From Orobanche coerulescens (lineage: Eukaryota; Streptophyta; Magnoliopsida; Lamiales; Orobanchaceae): a DNA stretch of 64,000 bases. Each line of letters begins with the position of its first letter. Positions within the stretch are counted from its first letter, which is position 1. The translations under genes were made by a program, and so were the position numbers. The DNA is taken from assembly GCA_033398695.1 (NCBI GenBank), contig JAWKAU010000043.1:496001-560000 (forward strand), written 5' to 3'. This document shows, in pieces, positions 21,791 to 34,287 of this stretch. The notes below the pieces were generated by a model. It ran no database searches and was not told the origin of the DNA. It was given only the letters and a program-made list of their open reading frames with translations.

Positions 21791-22596
21791 AGGAGTTCAT
21801 TCGACGATAGAGACGTCGAAAGCCAAGTTAGTACCTCGTCTCACGATGAATTATTTGAAGCATTTGAACTTTTACATACCGATTTTCAAAATGCTTTAAT
21901 TGATAATAAATCCCTGAAAGCAAAAAATAAACTATTGGAAATCAAAATTTCCAAAATAAATGAAAAAGGGAAACTTATTGAAATCAATCATTCTAAATGT
22001 CTTGAAAATGAAAATAAATTAAAGGATGATCTTTTGAAAGTTCAAAACGAACTTAATGTTTTAACGAATAAATTTTCTTGCGGAAATAACAAATTTGAAC
22101 AAATACTTTCCGTATAAAATTTTTTATTAAATAAATAAGGGTTAGGATTTAAACCGTGTAATAAAACGAATCCTTAAATTTTAAAATACCCCGATGTGGG
22201 AAATGTTTAAAACTTGGGCATCATATTTCAATTTACAAAAGCCCAAAACAGGCGGTAAAAATTAAGAAAATTTGGATTCCTAAAGGAACCACTATACCGA
22301 ATATCGTCTATGTTTCAAAAGAAAAACCAACTCTCGGTTGGATTCCCAAAAATCAAAATTAATATATTTCCATCAATTGTTATTTTGGTAATTTATATTT
22401 TTAACAAATGATATTTAACTCAGGGGGAGTTATCATTATTTTTAAATGAGGAAATCTATTTTTCAGGGGGAGTTTTTTACCCGTAATTTGTCATATTTAA
22501 TTATTCATCGATATTATTGTTATTATGCACTTTTTGATTATGACAAAAAGGGGGGGAGAAAGTCGAGAAAAATGATGGGAAAAGGAAAATACGAGT
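21791..22596 (+). pseudogene. Copia element C2, left part: gag C-terminal remnant and 3' spacer
   Basis: A 61-codon open stretch at 21935-22117 (MEIKISKINEKGKLIEINHS, then KLKDDLLKVQNELNVLTNKF) looks like the coiled-coil segment of Sirevirus-type Copia gag. At about 22257-22362 the frame encodes KKIWIPKGTTIP and TLGWIPKNQN, matching a short segment found before the protease in C1 (about 26075). Pol is missing. Sequence passes directly to a spacer with repeated CAGGGGGAGTT (about 22422 and 22466) and GGGGGGAGAAAG, typical of the 3' untranslated region. C1 inserted at 22597, and C2 resumes at 38281. C2 is therefore an internally deleted element. Confidence 0.6.
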
Positions 22597-23789
22597 TGTT
22601 GGGATAATAAATACCCTGTATCGAAATTGTTGGGATAACAATATCCGGTATCGAAACAGTCAGGATAAACAATCCATGTATCGAGATGTAGTGTTATGAT
22701 GTTTTGACAATAAGCGATCCGGATACTGATAAACAAGCTGTATCGAAAAGCTGAAGTGTCAACTTTGTATCAAAGACTGTCATAGATCCGGCATACAGTG
22801 GAACCTTTTAGTCTGCAAAGAAGTCTTATAAAGACTAAGTATGGAAGCTGTCTCGAATTGTCAATACGGTGATCCATCCATCTGACTCTCAACGGGACAA
22901 GAAGGAATCTTGATGTCGCTAGAAGTCAAGTCCGTTGATAAAGAAGTATTTAAATACTAAAGGATAAAGTATTTAAATACTGTAAGTCGGAAGATCTACA
23001 AATCCCGCAATATCGGATCTCGGTCGAATGTATGTTGTCACGAGAATCTTGCCCAACGGATAGATTTCAAGCGGATATATTTGAGACTATATATATATCT
23101 CGAGTTTGAAGATTAAATAGGGCTGAGCGATTAATCTTACGAGCGACTTACAAGCGATCAAGCTTACAAAGAAATATTGAGCAAAACATATCTCCGAGTT
23201 CACTGCTATTCGGATATAAGAGATATACAAGTGCTCAAACCGTGAACAACACTTCATCGGCTAGAAGCTCGAGAAAGTCAAATTTGTTGTTCATATATTG
23301 TTCTAATCCTTGAACAAACCCAGATCAGCCTGTGTGGTGAGTAATCTTTGCTTCTCGGCGTATGCGAAGGATTTGCATCGAAGAAGATGAAGCTTGAGCG
23401 TGTGTGAAGAAGCTTGATCAAGTGTTAGCTCAAACCAATCTGTGTGAGCGGTTGAAGCTAAGATCTTTATATCAATTTGTGTGAGCGATATATTGATTGT
23501 GTGTTGTTATAATTACGTAGTTGTGTACGCTTGATAATTATAATAAACTTTACTCTGTGTGGAGGGCGGTGGACGTAGAGGGTTTACCTCGAACAACTTT
23601 AAATCTGCGTTATTTACCTTACGCCTTACTTGTTTTATTAGCTGTGATTATTTAAGTATACTGCATATCGAGTTCTTTGTATCCACATCAACTACGTATT
23701 TAAGACTTCCGCTACGTACTCGGATTTAAAACCGTACGACTTATAGTTTAAACCACTTTCAGTGTATCCAGTATACTTAGTGGCCAACA
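22597..23789 (+). repeat. C1 5' LTR
   Basis: TGTTGGGATAATAAATACC to GTGGCCAACA, 1193 bp. It pairs with 37058-38280. Differences between the two are mainly short and concentrated at CAG, CCA and CTG sequences (for example GACCAGTGGACG in the 3' copy against GGCGGTGGACG here). Confidence 0.9.
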
Positions 23790-23791
23790 AG

Positions 23792-23803
23792 TGGTATCGG
23801 AGC
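23792..23803 (+). other. C1 primer-binding site
   Basis: TGGTATCGGAGC follows the LTR end by two bases and resembles the initiator tRNA-Met complement TGGTATCAGAGC with one A to G change. Confidence 0.8.
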
Positions 23804-23898
23804 GGTTGATTCTAAAAAGAATCAGTCGTATTTTTAACTGAATCAGATCCAAAATCACTTAATTTTTAAAACAGACTTTTTCATTCCTTTATTCTCAC

Positions 23899-26160
23899 AT
23901 GGATACATCTATGATCAACAAAGTACCTATGTTCTCTATTAATGAATTTGATGATTGGAGAATCAGGATAGCGGCTCATCTTGCAGCAATGCACGAAGAG
24001 ATTATTTTTGTTATACAGGATGGCCCCATCAAGATAATGAAGGTAAACACGGCCGCAAGGATTGAAGGCCAAACCCATGCTGAGATGCTCGAGAAGGAGC
24101 GTGAACAATGGACCACAGATGAAAGAAAGCGCGCCAATCTCGACAATGTGGCTAAGAACGTGTTATTTGTCACTCTTGACAAAGGCACGTTCTCAAAGGT
24201 AAAGAGCTGTAAAACAGCCAAGGAAATCTGGGATAAACTCAAGTTGATTTGTGAGGCCGAGGCTCTCAAAAGAAAACAAAATTTCAAAGCTGACTCAGCA
24301 ATTTGAATCTTTTGAAATGAAACCAAGTGAGACACTTGAGAACTTGACCTCGGATTCTTGGTATTGTTGGTGAACTTGAAGCTTTGGGCAAAATTTATAC
24401 CCAAAAGGAGAAGAATTTAAAAATTTTCAGATCTCTCCCTGCCCGATGGGACATTAAGACCACAGCTATGCATGTGTCTTGTAATCTAAATGAAATATCT
24501 ACTTCTCTGACCTCAAAGCTTTTGAGTATGATATTGACAGAAGAGAGAAAGCTGAAGAATCTCCTTCAAAGGTTACAGCACTAGCCGCTGTATCGAACCA
24601 TCGACATAGCATGCCCAGCTCGTCGAAGCCCAGTCACAAGAATTCTGACAGTAACGACGACATCCTGTCTAAAGATGAAATGGCGCTTCTCATGCAGAAG
24701 TTCAAGAAGTTCATCAAAGAGTCTGGAAAGACTCCCTACAGGCCCAAACCTATCCACAAGGTAAGTACCGAAACTTCATCCGGTGATGCTAACCTGTGCT
24801 ATAATTGCAGGAAACCGGGACATTATGCAAATAAATGTCCTCATCCCAAAGTTCAAAGGTTTCCGGAGGCCGAGCAACAAGAGAGAGATGTAAGAAGACG
24901 TGCTTGGAAAAACAAGCTCAAGGCTCGATTGGAGAATCGAAGCCTCCCCACACCATCGAAATCTAAGAATGTCTTGGTGGTCATGAAAGTGATTCATCGA
25001 CAATGAGTTCGATGATAAAGCATATATGTGCTTTATGGCCAAGGACATTAGGAAGGTGAAGATAGCGATGATGAGGTAAGCTCAACCTCGGCTATTCCAT
25101 TAAATGCATCTCATACTTTTGAAAACATGATAAATGAGTTTAAAAACATTCAAAAGGCCCATGAAACATTGAAAAATGAGAATATACTGACTCCAATTGT
25201 CTAACCTAGAGTGAAAGATGAAAATGACTTCTTTGAAAATAAATTATGAAAATATGTCTATTGATTGTGAAACCAAAGAAAGTCGATTATGAAAAACTCA
25301 TGGAGAGCAATCATCAACTTGCTCATGAACTAAGTGAGGTTAAAACTCACAATGAGAGCAAGACAAATGATTTTGTTCTACTTCAAGCCAAAGTCAAAAC
25401 TCGAAAAGCGAGAAGATGAACTTGAGACCATTACGAAATCGTTAGAAATCGTCGAAAAGAATGGAAGAAATTGAGCACCGGGCAACATGCTCATGATAAA
25501 AGTGGATTAGGATACGGCTCATGTTCAAACAAAGGGAAAACTAGTACGGTGTTTGTCAAGAGTGTGGAACACATTCTGTTTGAAAGATACCCTAGTCTGT
25601 GAAGGAACCTGCTGCACTGCGAAAAGAAAGCTGCCATTCCGCCACCGCAATCCTATTCAGCAATGGAATCACCGCCATTCGGACTGAAAGGCGCACTCAA
25701 CAACATGCTCCCGAGCCTATCAAAGCGCCAGCGGCGTTCGAAGGAAGGCGTATCCAAATATCAAAGGCCCGCACGGCGATCTTATCGATGCACGGCACGC
25801 CTAGGTATTGGATACGGGAGCCCGTTATTCTTGAGGCAGCAGATGTCGCACAATATCAACAACGGCATTGGGAATCAGTGGAGACCCGGAAGGCAAGCTG
25901 TTAGGCCAAAGAAAATGGCTCCACCTCCAAGACGGCACTTGTACTGGACTAATAATAATAACCCTGAATTTTGCATGCATAACAACTATCATGGTTATAG
26001 CGACTACGTATATGCCCCACGTAGATACCGCAACACTGTACCGAATGTGACCTACAGTAAACCAATTCTGTCGGGAAAATTTGGGTACCTAAAGGCACTA
26101 ACATTCATGGACCCAAAAATCAAAGGGGACCTAAATCTACTTAATCTCTTTGCATACTGG
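23899..26160 (+). pseudogene. C1 gag, frameshifted
   Basis: The start ATG at 23899 gives MDTSMINKVPMFSINEFDDW, the Copia gag beginning, with the UBN2-type region continuing to 24303 (FSKVKSCKTAKEIWDKLKLI at about 24191-24250) before a frame break. A second piece at 24384-24560 has LPARWDIKTTAMHVS. A CCHC zinc knuckle CYNCRKPGHYANKCPHP lies at about 24798-24850. A coiled-coil-rich, repeatedly shifted tract follows to 25560, as in Sirevirus gag. Near 25600-26100 comes a basic low-complexity stretch and the sequence GKFGYLKAL, equivalent to the KIWIPKG segment of C2. Gag forms the particle and binds RNA. It is not translatable as one frame. Confidence 0.7.
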
Positions 26161-27773
26161 ACATCATAGAGGAGAACATCTGGTACTTCGATGGTGGATG
26201 CTCTCGGCACATGACCGGAGATAGAAGCAAGCTATCAGATTTCGTAGAAGGTCGCGGTCCAAAAGTTCGCTTCGGTGATAAATCTAAAGGAAGAACAAGA
26301 GGAAAGGAAACCTTCTTGTAGGAAAATTCAAAGTCACCGATGTTGCATATGTTGAAGGCTTACGGTACAATCTACTTAGTATTAGCTTGATTGTGATAAA
26401 CGGTTCTCGGTGAAATTCTATATAGATCAGAGAGTCAAGAACATCCAGACCAAAGAAGTTGTGCTTACAGAAGCAGATCGGGTAACATGTATATTCTTGT
26501 TTGGAAGCTATGAGCTCTGAATTCCATGCTTTGTTGCCAAAGGCACTGAGATCTAAGCTAGTTATGGCACAAGAGGATGTCTCATGTCAACTTCAAGGCG
26601 ATCAACAAGCTCTCAAGATAGGGAATGGTAAGAGGATTGCCAAGCGTGTCATTAAAAAAGGACGTCTGCGGACCTTGTCGAAAGGCAAGCAAATCAAGTC
26701 GACCACGAAGAGCAAATCCTACCTTTCAACCCAAAGAGTGTTGGAGATGCTACATATGGATCTCTATGGTCTGTAGACACAGTAAGTTTGGGAGGTAAGA
26801 AATCTTGTCTTGTTGTTGTTGATGATTACTCAGGTATGCTTGGACAATCTTCTTAAGCAAGAAGAAGGAAACAACATCAAAGTGCCCGAGCTCTGAGAAA
26901 GCTTCAAAATGAAAAGACATTGAGTATCGTGTCCATTCGTTCCGGCAGTGCAAATTTACTAAGCGCTTTATAGAGCAATCATTCGGAAAATGGGATACGG
27001 CACGAATACTCATTGCCGTACACCTCAACAAAATGGTGTTGCCGAAGCGAAAGAATAGGGCGTTGAAAGAAGCAACAAGGACAATGATTGCCGCAAGCAA
27101 GTTGCCACAACGTTTGCAGGGTGAAGCAACCAATCTGACATGCTACACTCAAAACCGCTGCATCGTCAACAAGCACCACAACAAAACAGCATACGAGGTA
27201 TGGAACAACAAAACTCCGTTAGTTTCATATTTTCACATTTTCGGATGCAGGTGCTATGTGTTGAATAATGGGAAGGATCAACTTATAACCTTTGATGAGA
27301 AATCAGATGAAGGAATATTTGTAGGATACTCCTCCGTCAGCAATGTTTACAGGATCTTTAACAAAAAGAAGCTGACGATCGAGGAATCAGTTCATGTAGT
27401 GTTCGACGAACCTCACCATGACCCTACAGGAGTAGAAGATGTTAATCAGAACATCCAACAACTCTCCATCCTAGATCCACCAACTCCCATAGAACCTGTT
27501 GTTGACCTAGAAATCAACCCCGCAGCTGTAAGAATCGACGTAGATGAAGCCGATGCTGTACAAGCTGAAGCTGTATCTACAGAAACTCTAGATACAGTAT
27601 GGGACCCTGAATTAGAACCCGACCGAAGATGGTTGAGAGATCACCCGCAAGAGCTGATCATTGGAAATATAGATGCTGGTGTTTCTACTCGAAGGAGAAT
27701 ACAGAGTACACAAGGAAATGTACTGTGTGCACAAGAAGAACTAGATACTGAGAAATCACCATTTCCTGAATGA
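26160..27773 (+). pseudogene. C1 protease and integrase, frameshifted
   Basis: The protease active-site region at about 26180-26215 reads WYFDGGCSRHMTGD. The usual Copia motif is D-S-G, so Ser is replaced by Gly next to the catalytic Asp. The GAG-pre-integrase and HHCC region (26500-26760) is only partly readable (HMDLYGL at about 26752). The core Asp is in VVVDDYSG at 26813-26836. The TPQQNGV-like segment lies at about 27020-27040. The C-terminal part is open from 27033 to 27773 (KNRALKEATRTMIAASKLPQ, HIFGCRCYVLNNGKDQL, GIFVGYSSVSNVYRIFN), which is the Copia integrase C-terminal motif before RT. Function: insertion of cDNA. Stops and frameshifts disrupt the core. Confidence 0.75.
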
Positions 27774-27803
27774 AAATCTCAATCCGAGCTTAGAAGACTC
27801 AAC

Positions 27804-29363
27804 ATGTGCACTATTGATGTATTCTTAGCCCAGTCCGAACCTGTTTCGACCATAGACGCTCTTAATAATTCTCATTGGATAACATCTATGGAAGAAGAGC
27901 TTAACGGTTTCGAAAGAAACAATGTATGGTATCTTGTACCCAGACCTACGCATCAATCGGTTATAGGAACCAAATGGGTATTTCGAAACAAGAAGAATCG
28001 AAATGGACTAATCATAAGGAATAAATCCAGACTAGTCGCACAAGTACATAGGCGGGAAGAAGGCATAGACTATGATGAAGCGTTTGCCCTTGTAGCGGAC
28101 TAGAAGCCCTTAGGCTATTCTTAGCCTTTGCCGCCCATAAGAGCTTCATCGTGTACCAAATGGACGTCAAAAGTGCATTCCTGAATGGAGACCTTGCCGA
28201 AGAAGTTTATGTTGAACAACCACCAGGGTTTGCCAACACAGATGGCATCGACCTAGTATACAGGCTAAGGAAAGCCTTTGTATGGACTTAAGCAAGCCCC
28301 TAGAGCTTGGTATGAGACCACTGTCGATATCTAACCGATAATGGATTTGAGAAAGGTCTTGTGGACAAGACCTTGTTCAAAATACAGGAAGGTGATGACC
28401 TTCTAATGGTGCAAATCTATGTAGATGATATAATTTTTGGTCCAACTAACCTTGCTCTGTGTCAAAGGTTCTCTCATCTCATGCAAAGTAAATTTGAAAT
28501 GAGTATGATGGGAGAACTTAGTTATTTCCTAGGTTTGCAGGTAAAACAGTTGCCTACAGGGATTTTCATCAACCGGAAAAATCTGACAAGGAGCTTCTCA
28601 ACAAATTTGGAATGAACACTTCCAAATCATCGTCAACCCCCATGAGCACTTAGTGCATATTAGTCTTGATGAAGCCGGAAAGCCGGTTGACCAATCACTC
28701 TGAGGAAGCTTATTGGCTCACTACATACCTAACGGCTAGCGAGGCCCGATATCCGGTTCTTTGTTGGAGTGTGTGCGAGATATCAAGTAGCACCCAAGGA
28801 ATCACACTTCAATCTGACTAAGCGAATCTGAAGTATATTAAAGGAACAATCGATGTAGGACTGTGGTATCCTAAAGAAGGCGGATTCGATTTAGTTGGAT
28901 ACAGCGACTCGGATCTCAGAGGCTGCAAGCTAGATAGGAAGAGTACAAGTGGAACTTGTCACTTTCTTGGACCTAGACTGGTTTCTTGGTTCAGTAAGAA
29001 GCAATTGGCAAACTCACTTTCCACGGCTGAATCAGAATACTATGCTGCTGGTAGTTGTTGTATACAGATCATTTGGATGCAGCAACAGTTGTCAGATTAT
29101 GGGATTGAAGCCAAGGAAACGCAATCATGTGTGATAGCACGAATGCAATTGCAATCACGCACAATCCTGTATTGCACTCACACACTAAGCATATCAACAT
29201 GAAGCATCATTTCATAAGGAATCATGTCGAGAACAAGGATGTCCGGCTCGAAAAAGTTCATACAGATATTCAGTTGGCCGACATCTTCACCAAGCCTCTC
29301 GACACAACAAGATTCAACATGCTTCGACAAGATTTGGGATTGCTACAGCCTGACTCCCTGTAA
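27804..29363 (+). pseudogene. C1 reverse transcriptase and RNase H, frameshifted
   Basis: The Copia RT begins with HWITSMEEELNGFERNNVW and VIGTKWVFRNKKN (27850-28000), a frame break at 28101, then VYQMDVKSAFLNGDLAEEVY at 28152-28210. The catalytic box QIYVDDIIFG at about 28411-28440 is intact. RNase H is shown by GYSDSDLRGCKLDRKSTSG (from about 28898), TAESEYYAAGSCCIQIIWMQ at about 29023-29082, and a final open piece 29127-29363 with HTKHINMKHHFIRNHV and LADIFTKPLDTTRF. The order and motifs are typical of Sirevirus pol. At least four frame changes break it. Confidence 0.8.
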
Positions 29364-30134
29364 GTATTTACTGTTTTTACTCAACAATTGAGGGAATCTT
29401 TGTAAGATCGAAGAATACTGTATCCACCATTAATTATCTGTACACTCGAACCGTCAATACTGACTGTAGTGAACAAAGATATATGAATCATCCTACGGTG
29501 GCGTGTGCGATAATTAAGGGGGAATACGGTATGACCCATGAATACGACATTAATCCAAAAGTTCTGTATGGAATTGAAACCTATATGTACCTTTTAAGGG
29601 GGAACGTCATCGTCATGATACAGCACATACTATAGGATTTCGATTCAGTGTATATATATTATATTATAATATTTCATTTTAAAAATAATTTTTGTCCACG
29701 TGCCCTGTTTTCATGTCAAACGTCATTTACATTAAATGTCTTACACGACATCTGGACAATCAAATCTCAAAAGCCGCGATGTTTTTAAATTGTTTAATGT
29801 TTAAAACCGTCGTTTCAGGCATTAAGGGTAACAACAAATGTCAGAAGTGGGACCCGCTCATATTTTAAAACTCAATGGATTAGTGTACCAGTTACACTCA
29901 GTTCATCTTGACCGTTCATTTCAAACGTCGGTTCCCATCCCTTAAATCTGACCATTCGTTCTCTGAGAAACCCTTCATCGCCGCCCACTATAAAAGGACT
30001 GAAATTGCCATTTGAGACTCTTTACGCTTTCTGCATATTTTTAGAGCACTCAAGCAAATACAGCCTACAAGTTTTCTTTGCGTTTTACTGCAAATTTCTC
30101 TTGATCTCTTTCATTTTTTTCTTGAGATTCATCA
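29364..30134 (+). other. C1 spacer between pol and env-like ORF
   Basis: No coding signal. Contains AAGGGGGAA at 29517-29525 and 29597-29604 (purine tracts), an AT-rich block at about 29655-29690 and CTATAAAAGGACTG at about 29989-30002, followed by TTTAGAGCACTC and a pyrimidine-rich leader up to the ATG at 30135. The TATA-like box about 145 bp before that ATG could be an internal promoter for the env-like ORF. This is inference from position only. Confidence 0.4.
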
Positions 30135-30198
30135 ATGGCGTCTGCTCAGACCTCTGCCACCGCCCTCAAGAAAGCCTCGAACATCATTGACGGATGAA
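30135..30198 (+). pseudogene. C1 env-like ORF, first codons, cut by C3
   Basis: The ATG at 30135 lies in context ATCAATGGCG and starts MASAQTSATALKKASNIID. The sequence then runs into Copia integrase sequence of C3 at about 30199-30230. The remainder of this ORF continues after C3 from 34288. The assignment as the start of the env-like ORF rests on position (after pol, after a leader) and on the coding sequence that resumes on the other side. Confidence 0.5.
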
Positions 30199-32440
30199 TC
30201 TTCTCCAGATCCGTTGTCATATTCTCCACAATTAAATGGTGTATCAGAAAGAAGGAACCGAACCTTGTTGGACATGGTTCGCTCCATGCTTAACTATACT
30301 GATCTACCGATTTATCTGTGGGGTTACGCGCTCCTTACTGCTGTGCATATCTTGAACAGATGTCCTTCCAAATCCGTTCCTAAGACTCCCCATGAGATGT
30401 GGAGAGGTAGGAAACCAAGTCTTAATCATATTAGGATTTGGGGATGCCCTGCTTATGTCAAGAAGACTAAAGTAGAGAAATTGGAAACTAGGTCTGTGAA
30501 AGGTCGTTTCATAGGATATCCAGGGGATTCCATGGGATATCTATTCTACATGCACGAAGATCATAGGATCATCGTTGCTATACAAGCACACTTCGTGAAA
30601 GATCATTATATTCAGGAAGGAGGGGCAGGTAGAAATATTTCTTTGGAAGAAATAAAAGAAACACCAAATGAGACACCTATGCAAGATACAAGAACCGAAC
30701 CTTACGAAATACAAATACAACCTCGCAAGTCTAGTAGAATTTCTCAATTACGAGAGGTATGGCTATCTACATCAAGAGGAACTGGGTGTCCATGAGATGA
30801 CAGAAAGTAGTCAAGAGAATGATCCTTCTACATACGACCAAGCGATGGTAGGCGTTGACTCCACCAAGTGGCAAGAAGCTATGGAAGGCGAGATAGACTC
30901 AATGCATGCTAATCAGGTCTGGACTTTAGTAGATCGTCCTAAAGGCATAGTGTCTATTGGAAACAAATGGATCTATAAGAGAAAGGCGATGGAGATGGCA
31001 AGGTTGATACCTATAAGGCCGGGCTTGTGGCAAAGGGTTATTCCCAAAGAGAAGGAATCGATTACTTGAGACCTTCTACTTTGTAGCTATGATTAAGTCT
31101 ATTCGCATGATGCTTGCTATATGACACACTTATATTATGAAATATGGCAAATGGATGTGAAAGCGGCATTCCTAAATGGATTCCTCGAGGAGGAGATTTA
31201 TATGGAGCGGCTAAGGGATTCATATCTCAAACCAATATTCATAAAGTATGCAAACTTCGTGCCATTTATGGTGAAGCAAGCTTCACGGAGTTGGAATCTT
31301 CGTTTTAACGAGGCAGTCAAAGAGTTTGATTTTGTCCAAAGCGAAGAAGAGCCTGTATTTACAAGAAGGTTAGTGGGAGCAAAATTGCGTTCTTAATACT
31401 ATATGTAGATGACATTCTACTTATAGAAAGCAGCGTAGAATGCTCGATTACGTGAAAGCTTGGCTTTCTAAAGAGTTCTCAATGAAAGACTTGGGAGAAG
31501 CTACCTATATTACAGGTATTCGTCTCTACAGGATAGAGCGAAAAGAATGTTAGGTCTTTCCCAAGCCCTCTACATAGAAAAGATCACAGGCGATTTAGGA
31601 TGGAAGATTCTAAAAGAGGGTTTCTACCTATGCAACATGGTGCAAAACTTTCCTTAGAGATGTGTCCTCAAAGTGAGGAAGATAGAAAGGAAATGAGCAA
31701 GGTACCTTATGCTTCGGCAGAGGTAGCCTTATGTATGCAATGATTTGCGATGGGCGGACATTGCCTATCTTGTGAGCGTAGTAAGTCGGTTTGATCAAAT
31801 CAGGCGGGAACATTGATCTTGTAAAGAACATTCTTAAGTACCTAAGGAGGACTAAAGACTTGGTTCTTACTTACATACGGCGGTGGAGAACTAAGAGTGA
31901 TGGGTTATACAGACTGATTTTTAAGGGACATGGATGCTCGATGTCCACATCGGGGTATATCTTTACTCGAATGGTGGGCGTTTCTTGGAGAAGTGCCAAG
32001 CAAAGTTATTGCTATCTCCACATGTCAAGCCGAATATCAGGCAGCCACGGAGGCTGCTAAAGAAGCTTTTTGGATAAAGAAGTTCACTGAGGAACTTCAA
32101 GTGGTTCCTAACGCAGAGAAGCCCGTGACACTGTTTTGTGACAACGACGGAGCTGTTGCACGATATTCGATTAGATATCAAGGGTGGGTACAAAGACAGC
32201 CAACACAGTATATAAGGAGTGAAGCCTCACAATGTGTGATTAGACACGGGCTCACCACAACACCAAACATATTGCGAGAAAATATCATTTTGTTAGAGAA
32301 ATGGTTCGGGATGGGAATGTTACACTGCAGAGAGTAGACACAGCAAATAACGTTGCTGATCCGCTTACCAAGCCACTATCTCAGAAGGTCTTAGAGAGAC
32401 ATCGGGAGAGTATGGGTATTAGATACCATAGTTTGTGGCA
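30199..32440 (+). pseudogene. C3 integrase C-terminus, reverse transcriptase, RNase H
   Basis: The first open piece, 30187-30795, holds QLNGVSERRNRTLLDMVRSM, WGYALLTAVHILNRCPSKSV, IRIWGCPAYVKK and GRFIGYPGDSMGYLFY, the Copia integrase end. RT follows with WQEAMEGEIDSMHANQVWTL (30870-30930), GNKWIYKRK, and MDVKAAFLNGFLEEEIYME at about 31151-31207. The catalytic region is LYVDDILL at about 31399-31425, with YVDD readable but in a broken frame. RNase H: STCQAEYQAATEAAKEAFWI at about 32018-32077 and LFCDNDGAVA. The end (HIRK-like, ADPLTKPLSQK at about 32355-32390) precedes the LTR. Many stops. It is a dead fragment. Confidence 0.8.
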
Positions 32441-32459
32441 TTGAGTGCAAGTGGGAGAT

Positions 32460-34287
32460 TGTTAGGAATATGCCCTTGAATGCCACTCAGAGGATGAAAG
32501 AGTGAGAGCAATTGTATTGTAATTATGAATATTATATTTAATAAGGCAATTATTATTTCTATATTATTGTATATCACTGGCATTGTGATTTGGTATATAG
32601 AATAGTAGTCCTTGCATTTGAGAGTGAACATTCTACTCCTTATAGAGATAAGGAGATAGGCACTAGAAGTGTTTAGAGCTCGAATGCTTAACTAGTTCGC
32701 AAGTCGATTAAACTTAACAGGACATTAAGTTTTAATAAGACTTGTATAACTGATGCTAGGACGTGTGCACGTCTTGATAGCATAGTTATAAGTATATTGG
32801 TGGGACCAGTATACTCGAACACGACTCATACTCGATTGATCACACGGTATTCACTCTCGGAGAGTCGATGACGAATCAAAGGTTGTGATAGTATACGTAA
32901 ACCTTTGACTTGAGGGTTGATGAAGATGTGTCTGTGACGTTTAGTTTGTCATTAGAGTAGTTAGACTCATTTGCTTAATTCTTGAGTCGACCTCGAAGTG
33001 CGGACTATACGTGCAGGTAGCGATCTTCTTTGCACGCCAAGAAAGGATTCTATCTCTGTTAGTGAGCGGGCGAATGTCTATACGGTTAATGGCAAATAAG
33101 ATCATAAGTCTTTAGCCAAAGCATTACGATATAGTCGTATTAGATACACTATTAATCAATCGGTCTTGATTTGCATTAACACATGTATAGGGTTTAGTCA
33201 ACAGTAGGGTTTGACTTTACCGTGACCGAAGACTTGGCCGGGACATCGATGAAGGGTCTATACGTATATAGTATTCACGACATAATGGTTACGGAATGAT
33301 TCGTTCATTCGTTCTCGATCGGGGTTTACTGGCGGCCCGCTAGGTGGCTAAGTCTTGCCCGCACTCATTGGTTCCTCCCAATGCCGGTTGAGACGAACCT
33401 ACGGAGTCGCGCAATAGGATCATTGATGGATAAATGTGAATTAATAATCTCTCTTATAATATTAGATATTAGATATCTAATTTTGATTTATCGGATAAAT
33501 CAAATAGCGGTCTTATGAATTGTAAGTAAGTTACTAGGTGATTACTTTAATTCATAAATTATATTTCTTAGAGAAATATATATTTGTGTTTGATATAATT
33601 AATTAATTGGATTAATTAATTAGTCCAAACACATTGGAAATAAAATGGATTCGTTTGACGAACATCCGGTACGAGGATTCATTTTGGCGAACATCGATAC
33701 GAGCCGAGTAAATTCGACCCGTCTTCTTGGAAATTTCCCTTAAGGCCGCCCCCTCCCTCTCTTGTCTCTTTCATACTTATTTTATGTCACTAGGTGACAT
33801 ATGTGAGGTGTATTTGATACCCTCAATCATGTGTTAAAGGAAGACTTTCATTTTTTTTATAAATAAAAGTCTTTAAAAAGGAGAGAGGACAACTTCTTCT
33901 AGCTTGAACTCATAATCACGAATTTGAGAGAGAGAGAGAGTAAGGTTGAAAACTTCATCTTGATCTTAGAGACAAGATATAAGAAGAATACATTGAGAGA
34001 GAAAATTCCTACAAGCTTCCCTAGCCGCATTCTTGAAGAAAGGAAGCTTGTCGATTTTTCCATCAAGTTCCGGCGTGTGAAGTAGAGGCATCTTGCTTTA
34101 GGTGCTTGGAACGAAGGGCTCTTCATCATCATCATCATCATACGAAGGTTTTTCAGAGACATCATAGGTATGTGACTTTGATTCCTTGATCTTCGTATTT
34201 TTCTTTTCGTATATACGTTACTTGATCGATCCTCTTAGGGATTCCGTTTATTCTTCCGCTGCGTTTATTTTCTGTGGAATCCCAATA
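32460..34287 (+). repeat. C3 3' LTR (Angela-like)
   Basis: TGTTAGGAATATGCCC start, about 1.83 kb, ending in a CTTCCGCTGCG...AATCCCAATA region, the usual Angela-type end being CCCAACA. It contains AT-rich tracts at 33440-33620. A purine-rich stretch and (CAT)n at 34125-34141 lie near the end. Only one copy is present here. Confidence 0.75.

Larger units (their letters stand above)
30199..34287 (+). mobile_element. 5'-truncated Angela-like Copia insertion C3 with one LTR
   Basis: It begins in mid-integrase (PQLNGVSERRNRTLLDMVRS) and continues through RT, RNase H, polypurine tract AAGTGGGAGAT (32449-32459) and an LTR (32460-34287) that starts TGTTAGGAATATGCCC, the start known from Angela-type Copia elements. 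It lacks its 5' LTR, gag, protease and first half of integrase. It interrupts the env-like ORF of C1: coding sequence for that ORF lies on both sides. GAATCTTC occurs at both borders (about 30203 and 34290). This may be microhomology rather than a true target duplication. Confidence 0.75.
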
